Shown: one piece after another, positions 31,556-35,980 of the stretch | Layout of the letters: every line of letters begins with the position of its first letter | Numbering within the stretch: the stretch's first letter is position 1 | Assembly (NCBI GenBank): GCA_902766365.1 | Contig: CACXDC010000047.1 | Coordinates: 1-35,980, forward strand | Direction of reading: 5' to 3' | DNA length: 35,980 nucleotides | Source: an uncultured Lachnospiraceae bacterium | GTDB taxonomy: Bacteria; Bacillota; Clostridia; Lachnospirales; Lachnospiraceae | Notes under the pieces: generated by a model | Databases searched by the model: none | Seen by the model: only the letters and a program-made list of their open reading frames with translations | What the model was told of the DNA's origin: nothing | Made by a program: the position numbers and the translations under genes

Positions 31556-34500
31556 TAATCATCTAACTCCTTGTCAATCAGATTTACACTTACCAGTGTG
31601 GAAACGCCCTTCTCCTGCATGGTAATACCATACAGCCTGTCCACCTGCTCCATTGTTCCCCGTCTGTGTGTAATAACAATAAACTGGGTATGCCTCGTAA
31701 GTTTATGTAAATATTTTGCGAACCTGGATACATTGCTTTCGTCCAGAGCCGCCTCAATCTCGTCCAGCAGACAGAACGGGGAAGGCTTCAGGTTCTGGAT
31801 GGCAAACAGCAGTGCGATGGCTGTCAGTGCCTTCTCTCCACCGGAAAGCTGCATCATGTTCTGCAGCTTCTTTCCCGGCGGCTGTGCGATGATCCGGATG
31901 CCTGCTTCCAGAATGTCCTCATCCTCCATCAGTTCCAGTGTTCCCTTACCGCCACCGAACATTTCCTTAAATACCTTGTCAAATTCCCGGCTGATCTCGC
32001 CAAACTTTTCGTGGAACTGCTTTCTCATGGCCGTATCCAACTCGGTAATGATGCCCTCCAGTGTTTTCTCCGCTTCGATCAGGTCATCGTGCTGGGTCTT
32101 TAAGAAGCCATAACGTTCCATCAGATTCTTATAATCTTCAATCGCATTGACATTGACATCACCAAGCTTTTTGATCTGATCCTTCAAAGCGGAAATATCC
32201 CGTTTCATGGCAGGAAGATCATTTAATTCTTCATTTCTCATGCCTGCCGCATCAGAAAGGGTGATCTCATACTCATCCCACATATAATTGATCTGGGATT
32301 CTGTCATATCCTGCAGCTTTTCTCTCTGGGCATTCAGACGGTAAACTTCTTTATCAAGTCCTGTCATCTTTTCAGAAAGTGCTTCTCTGTCTTTAAAGAA
32401 ATTCTTCTGTTTCGCAGAAAGTTCTTCTTTCTTTGCGATATCTTCCTGCAGTTGTTTCTCAGTATCACTCTGCGAGGTATGGGAAGCCTCTATGGTTTCT
32501 TCGATCTGCCGGATATTATTTTCCTTCTGCTCGATGTCCCCGGTATTGCCAAGGAGCCCTTCCTCGATCTCTGAAAGCTCCGCTTTCGAGCGTTCCAGTT
32601 CAGCATTGATACGGTCTACATTCTGCTGATGGAATCCCTGTTGCTGAAGCATCTTTTCTACTTCTACTTCCAGTGCATTCACACCGGCAAGATTTTCAGA
32701 CTCTTCACTTCTCTTTTCATCCAGCAGTGCCTGATATTCTTTGATCTTCCCTTCCGTCTGCTTTTCCAGGGTTTCTGAATCCTGCAGCTCCCTGCTGATC
32801 TCTTCCTTGCTTAAACGGATTTCCTGGATCTGACTCTCGATCTCTCTCTCTTCATTTTTCAGTTCGAGAGAGCTTTCCGAAGCCTCTTCCTTGCGTTCTT
32901 TCGCCTTGATGACGTTAAGACGGGCCGTATTCTGTTCAATAAATTTCTTCTGCAGGGAAGTCTTGTCCTCTTCCAGGCTTAACCGAAGCTGATTTCTTTC
33001 TTTTTTGGTATCTTCTATTTCCTGAAGCAGGGTATCGACCTCTTTCAGATATTTTTTTACCCTGGCTTCCATCTCCTCCATCTCTCTTCTTCTTCCGAGG
33101 AGATTACTGTTATTTTTAAATGCACCACCACTGATGGCACCACCCGGAACGAGCAGTTCTCCTTCCAGTGTGACCATACGGATCCCGTAATCGAACTTGC
33201 GGGCGATCCTGACAGCATTATCCACCTGATCTACAACAACGATCCTTCCCAGCATGGCCTTTGCCACATTGCGGTATTTTTCATCGACATGTACCAGTTC
33301 ATCTGCCATGCCAAGCACACCCTTTTCCTTCAGGGATTCCGGATTCTTGAACTCCTGTGGATGGGTAATGCTGGTAAGAGGAAGGAAGGTTGCCCTTCCG
33401 GCCTTCGTCTGCTTCAGGTAACCGATCATACGCTTGGCAGTCTCTTCATCATCTGTAACAATATTCTGGATATTGCCGCCAAGTGCTGTCTCAATGGCTG
33501 TCTCATATTTTTTATCTACTTTAATGATATCTGCAACAACACCGATAATACCCTTTTCCTGGTCCTTGCGTTCCATGACCTTCTTGACACTGCCGCCATA
33601 GCCTTCATAGCGTTCTGTCAGGTTTGAAAGTGCCTCCAGTCTGGACTTTTCCTGATGATAGCTGACCTGGGTATCCCTGAGTTTCTTATCCTTATCAGCA
33701 AGCGTTTCCCGGAGAAGCGTCAGCCTCTCTTCCTTGGACTCCACGGCATCGTTTAAAGTACGGATCTCTTCATTGATCTTCTCGAACTCATCATTTAATG
33801 TCTTCAGAGCCTCTTCCTGCTGTGCTTCGTCTGACTTCATGCGAAGGATCCTTGATGTCAGTTCTGCTTTCCGGATATTTACCTGCTCTGTCATGGTGTC
33901 ATACCGGCCAAGTTTGGATTTGATCGTCGCTCTGGCATTCAGGGCCTCAATGATCGCATTCTTACCGCCTTCGATCTGATTGTTCAGCTCCTCGATACGA
34001 CTCTGGACTGCTGTCAGGGCAGCTTTCGCCTCATCCCGCTTTTTTTCGATTTCTGCAACCTGTTCATCGATCTGTCCCTTGTCAGAAAGTATGCTTTCCT
34101 TATCCTGGTTCTTTGCTGCGATCTCCTTTAAAACAGCTTCCTTACGCTGTTTTAAATGCTCTTCATTGTTTCTGGCAGAATGGATCTGCTCTTTCAGGAC
34201 ATTGATCTCGCCTTCCAGCTTTCCCCGAAGTACACTGGTATCCGTAAGTGCTGAACGGTTCTTCTCAATGGTTTCATCAAGAAGCGTGATCTGTCCTTCT
34301 ATTTTTTCATATTCCTCTTTGATATTTTCATACTGCTCAGAGGTATTCTTCAGATCTTCACTGGCAATATCATATTTTTCCTGTGCACCCTTTAACTGCT
34401 CCTGCAGTCTCTGATTCTCAAGAAGGAACATGTTAACGTCCAGTGTCTTCAGCTCTTCCTTCTTTTTCAGATAGATCTTTGCGGTTTCCGACTGTTTCTC

Positions 34501-35115
34501 CAGCGGTCCGATCTGTTTCTCCAGTTCGGATAATATATCATTCACACGCACCAGATTCTGCTGTTCATCCTCAAGCTTCTTCTGGGCTGCCAGTTTTCTT
34601 CTTTTAAATTTGACGATACCGGCTGCTTCATCAAACAGCTCACGCCTCTCTTCCGGTTTGCCGCTCAGGATCTTATCGATCTGGCCCTGTCCGATGATGG
34701 AATATCCTTCCTTGCCGATACCGGTATCATAAAAGAGTTCATTCACATCCTTAAGCCTGCAGGGTGTGCCGTTCAGAAGGTACTCACTTTCACCGGATCT
34801 GTAAATTCTTCTTGCCACCGTCACTTCATTATAGTCAATAGCGAGCTGATGGTCGGAATTGTCCAGTGTGATCGCCACATACGCATACCCAAGTGGCTTT
34901 CTCAGTTCTGTACCGGAAAAAATAACATCCTGCATGGATGCGCCACGTAGCTGCTTGATCCTCTGTTCGCCAAGTACCCAGCGCACAGCATCTGCAACAT
35001 TACTCTTACCACTCCCGTTTGGTCCTACAATACCTGTAATTCCATTGTGAAACTGAAATACGATTTTGTTGGCAAAGGACTTAAATCCATGAATTTCAAT
35101 ACTTTTCAGATACAT
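31555..35115 (-). CDS. smc: Chromosome segregation ATPase SMC
   Basis: SMC is the core of bacterial condensin with ScpA and ScpB. The ATG at 35115 gives 1186 residues, the same as the Bacillus subtilis protein, beginning [17 protein letters not shown]. The Walker A motif GPNGSGKS is at 31-38; two long coiled coils flank a hinge (roughly 510-665, with the Gly-rich GGAISGGAF nearby); the signature [10 protein letters not shown] and Walker [11 protein letters not shown] are near the C-terminus. An in-frame ATG at 35214 lies inside rnc and is rejected. The start is 4 nt after the rnc stop and its own ribosome binding site is weak (GGGG, 15 nt away), so coupling is likely. Confidence 0.98.
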   Translation of the reverse strand: MYLKSIEIHGFKSFANKIVFQFHNGITGIVGPNGSGKSNVADAVRWVLGEQRIKQLRGASMQDVIFSGTELRKPLGYAYVAITLDNSDHQLAIDYNEVTVARRIYRSGESEYLLNGTPCRLKDVNELFYDTGIGKEGYSIIGQGQIDKILSGKPEERRELFDEAAGIVKFKRRKLAAQKKLEDEQQNLVRVNDILSELEKQIGPLEKQSETAKIYLKKKEELKTLDVNMFLLENQRLQEQLKGAQEKYDIASEDLKNTSEQYENIKEEYEKIEGQITLLDETIEKNRSALTDTSVLRGKLEGEINVLKEQIHSARNNEEHLKQRKEAVLKEIAAKNQDKESILSDKGQIDEQVAEIEKKRDEAKAALTAVQSRIEELNNQIEGGKNAIIEALNARATIKSKLGRYDTMTEQVNIRKAELTSRILRMKSDEAQQEEALKTLNDEFEKINEEIRTLNDAVESKEERLTLLRETLADKDKKLRDTQVSYHQEKSRLEALSNLTERYEGYGGSVKKVMERKDQEKGIIGVVADIIKVDKKYETAIETALGGNIQNIVTDDEETAKRMIGYLKQTKAGRATFLPLTSITHPQEFKNPESLKEKGVLGMADELVHVDEKYRNVAKAMLGRIVVVDQVDNAVRIARKFDYGIRMVTLEGELLVPGGAISGGAFKNNSNLLGRRREMEEMEARVKKYLKEVDTLLQEIEDTKKERNQLRLSLEEDKTSLQKKFIEQNTARLNVIKAKERKEEASESSLELKNEEREIESQIQEIRLSKEEISRELQDSETLEKQTEGKIKEYQALLDEKRSEESENLAGVNALEVEVEKMLQQQGFHQQNVDRINAELERSKAELSEIEEGLLGNTGDIEQKENNIRQIEETIEASHTSQSDTEKQLQEDIAKKEELSAKQKNFFKDREALSEKMTGLDKEVYRLNAQREKLQDMTESQINYMWDEYEITLSDAAGMRNEELNDLPAMKRDISALKDQIKKLGDVNVNAIEDYKNLMERYGFLKTQHDDLIEAEKTLEGIITELDTAMRKQFHEKFGEISREFDKVFKEMFGGGKGTLELMEDEDILEAGIRIIAQPPGKKLQNMMQLSGGEKALTAIALLFAIQNLKPSPFCLLDEIEAALDESNVSRFAKYLHKLTRHTQFIVITHRRGTMEQVDRLYGITMQEKGVSTLVSVNLIDKELDD

Positions 35116-35119
35116 AAAA

Positions 35120-35806
35120 CTACTGTTTCCCCCACTTGAGCAAAACGGCATAGGCTGCCTGCTGTTCTGCTGATTTTTTAGTCCTTCCTGTTCCACTGCC
35201 CACTGTTTCATCACCGATAACAGCTTCTACAGTAAACAGCTTGTCATGATCCGGACCATTTTCCTCCACCAGTACATAATGGAGTTCCTTTCCTTCCTTC
35301 TGCACTCTCTCCTGCAGTATTGTCTTGCTGTCATAAAAGAGCTTCTTATTTTCCAGATCGGAAAGAATATATTTCAGGATAAATTTTTCTGCCTCTTCAA
35401 AACCACCATCCAGATAAACAGCCCCGATCACTGCTTCCATGACATCCGAAGTAATAGAATCCCTTTCCCTTCCCCCGGTAGCCTCTTCCCCTTTACCAAG
35501 AAGAATATACTTTCCAAGCTCAATATCTCTGGCACAGAAGGCCAGTGCAGGTTCGCAGACCATGGAGGACCTCAGTTTCGTCAGTTGTCCTTCTGCCATT
35601 TCCGGATGCTGCAGATAAAAGAACTTGCTGGAAGCCAGTTCCAGCACAGCATCTCCCAGGAACTCAAGTCGCTCATAATTTTTCTGTTTGTTGACCTTCT
35701 GCTCATTGGAAAAGGAGCTGTGTGTCAGTGCCTGCTTCAAAAGTGCCTGGTCTTTGAAATGATATCCTATTTTTTCTTCTAATTCTTTACTGTTTTCTGA
35801 AAGCAT
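35120..35806 (-). CDS. rnc: Ribonuclease III
   Basis: RNase III cuts double-stranded RNA, including rRNA precursors. The ATG at 35806 gives 228 residues, the normal length. The signature ERLEFLGDAVLEL is at 45-57, with later catalytic acids in DVMEAVIGAVYLDGG, and a C-terminal double-stranded RNA-binding domain covers about 155-225. An in-frame start at 35875 would run through the terminator hairpin and is rejected. The nearest Shine-Dalgarno-like sequence, AGGT, is weak and 10 nt away. It sits between acpP and smc as in Bacillus subtilis. Confidence 0.98.
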   Translation of the reverse strand: MLSENSKELEEKIGYHFKDQALLKQALTHSSFSNEQKVNKQKNYERLEFLGDAVLELASSKFFYLQHPEMAEGQLTKLRSSMVCEPALAFCARDIELGKYILLGKGEEATGGRERDSITSDVMEAVIGAVYLDGGFEEAEKFILKYILSDLENKKLFYDSKTILQERVQKEGKELHYVLVEENGPDHDKLFTVEAVIGDETVGSGTGRTKKSAEQQAAYAVLLKWGKQ

Positions 35807-35836
35807 ATTCAATTTACCTGTCTTTACCTGGTATAT

Positions 35837-35863
35837 AAAAAGCCCTTTATACAAAGGGCTTTT
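35837..35863 (-). terminator. Terminator after acpP
   Basis: AAAAGCCCTTT and AAAGGGCTTTT form a perfect 11-bp stem with a 4-nt loop, followed by T on the minus strand. The stem lies about 38 bases after the acpP stop and ends only about 30 bases before the rnc ATG, so rnc-smc-ftsY must depend on read-through or a promoter I could not identify. Confidence 0.9.
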
Positions 35864-35901
35864 CAAACTTCTCATAAGCCGTCTTGCTGTTACCCGGCGC
35901 T

Positions 35902-35980
35902 TTACTGGTTTACTGCACTCTTGATCAGATTTACTGCCTCTTCTACGGTAGTGATCTTCTCTGCTTCTTCTGCCGGAATC
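35902..35980 (-). CDS. acpP: Acyl carrier protein, C-terminal end (start off the right edge)
   Basis: Only the last 25 residues and the stop are present (IPAEEAEKITTVEEAV, then NLIKSAVNQ). This matches the third and fourth helices of acyl carrier protein, the carrier of growing fatty acids. The phosphopantetheine serine is outside the window. Position next to rnc is conserved in Firmicutes. Confidence 0.88.
   Translation of the reverse strand, partial: IPAEEAEKITTVEEAVNLIKSAVNQ

Noticed and set aside
33980..34414. Plus-strand serine/phenylalanine-rich frame inside smc
   Set aside because: Complement of glutamate/lysine-rich coiled-coil codons gives serine- and phenylalanine-rich frames; no independent support.
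35807..35875. Longer rnc reading frame from 35875
   Set aside because: The extra 23 residues are translated from the terminator hairpin and no ribosome binding site precedes that ATG.
1..35980. CRISPR arrays, tRNA/rRNA genes, insertion sequences or prophage attachment sites
   Set aside because: No spaced direct-repeat series, tRNA cloverleaf, transposase or integrase reading frame was seen on either strand.

Overview
The window carries about 36 kb of housekeeping chromosome from a low-to-moderate GC Firmicute, most likely a member of the Lachnospiraceae (class Clostridia). This assignment rests on gene order, the A+T-rich leaders, strong GGAGG ribosome binding sites and the protein families; the genus cannot be fixed from the sequence alone. 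Every gene is on the minus strand except prs, so the biological reading direction is right to left. No rRNA, tRNA, insertion sequence or CRISPR array was seen. No stretch without a gene exceeds 300 bases; the longest gaps are 22149-22350, 23798-23995 and 2256-2434, and each is described below.

Read from the right, positions 35980-15643 follow the cell-envelope, SRP and ribosome-maturation cluster known from Bacillus subtilis: acpP (partial), rnc, smc, ftsY, then ylxM, ffh, rpsP, khpA, rimM, trmD, rplS, rbgA, rnhB, and the ylqG/ylqH pair, followed by yraN and pgeF. Three things differ from the textbook order. A four-gene block (threonine deaminase, YitT-family membrane protein, membrane-anchored GH25 lysozyme, AraC regulator) sits between ftsY and ylxM. 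ylqD is absent between khpA and rimM, where a terminator and a 39-bp tandem duplication lie instead. Two signal peptidase I genes flank rbgA, with overlapping start and stop codons.

Positions 15553-12248 hold an OmpR-type response regulator and a large multi-pass histidine kinase, preceded by tandem 11-bp boxes that look like an autoregulatory site. The lone plus-strand gene prs (10929-12125) converges on the kinase at a shared terminator and diverges from a nine-gene minus-strand run (10816-2435): a DUF512 radical SAM/PDZ protein, der, plsY, gpsA, two unrecognised single-pass membrane proteins, tyrS, a YgjP-type metallopeptidase and a cysteine-cluster protein. That run ends in a terminator at 2395-2425.

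To the left of that terminator the sequence is visibly more A+T-rich and accessory in character: a Fic-domain protein and the start of a type I restriction-modification methyltransferase (hsdM, running off the left edge). They share a consensus promoter whose spacer contains one arm of a long inverted repeat. This regulatory region, the in-frame 39-bp duplication before rimM, the repeat-bearing insertion in TrmD, the FliK-like/FlhB-like orphan pair and the two coupled membrane proteins before tyrS are the parts most worth a second look. Nothing in the window can be shown from sequence alone to be an entirely new system.
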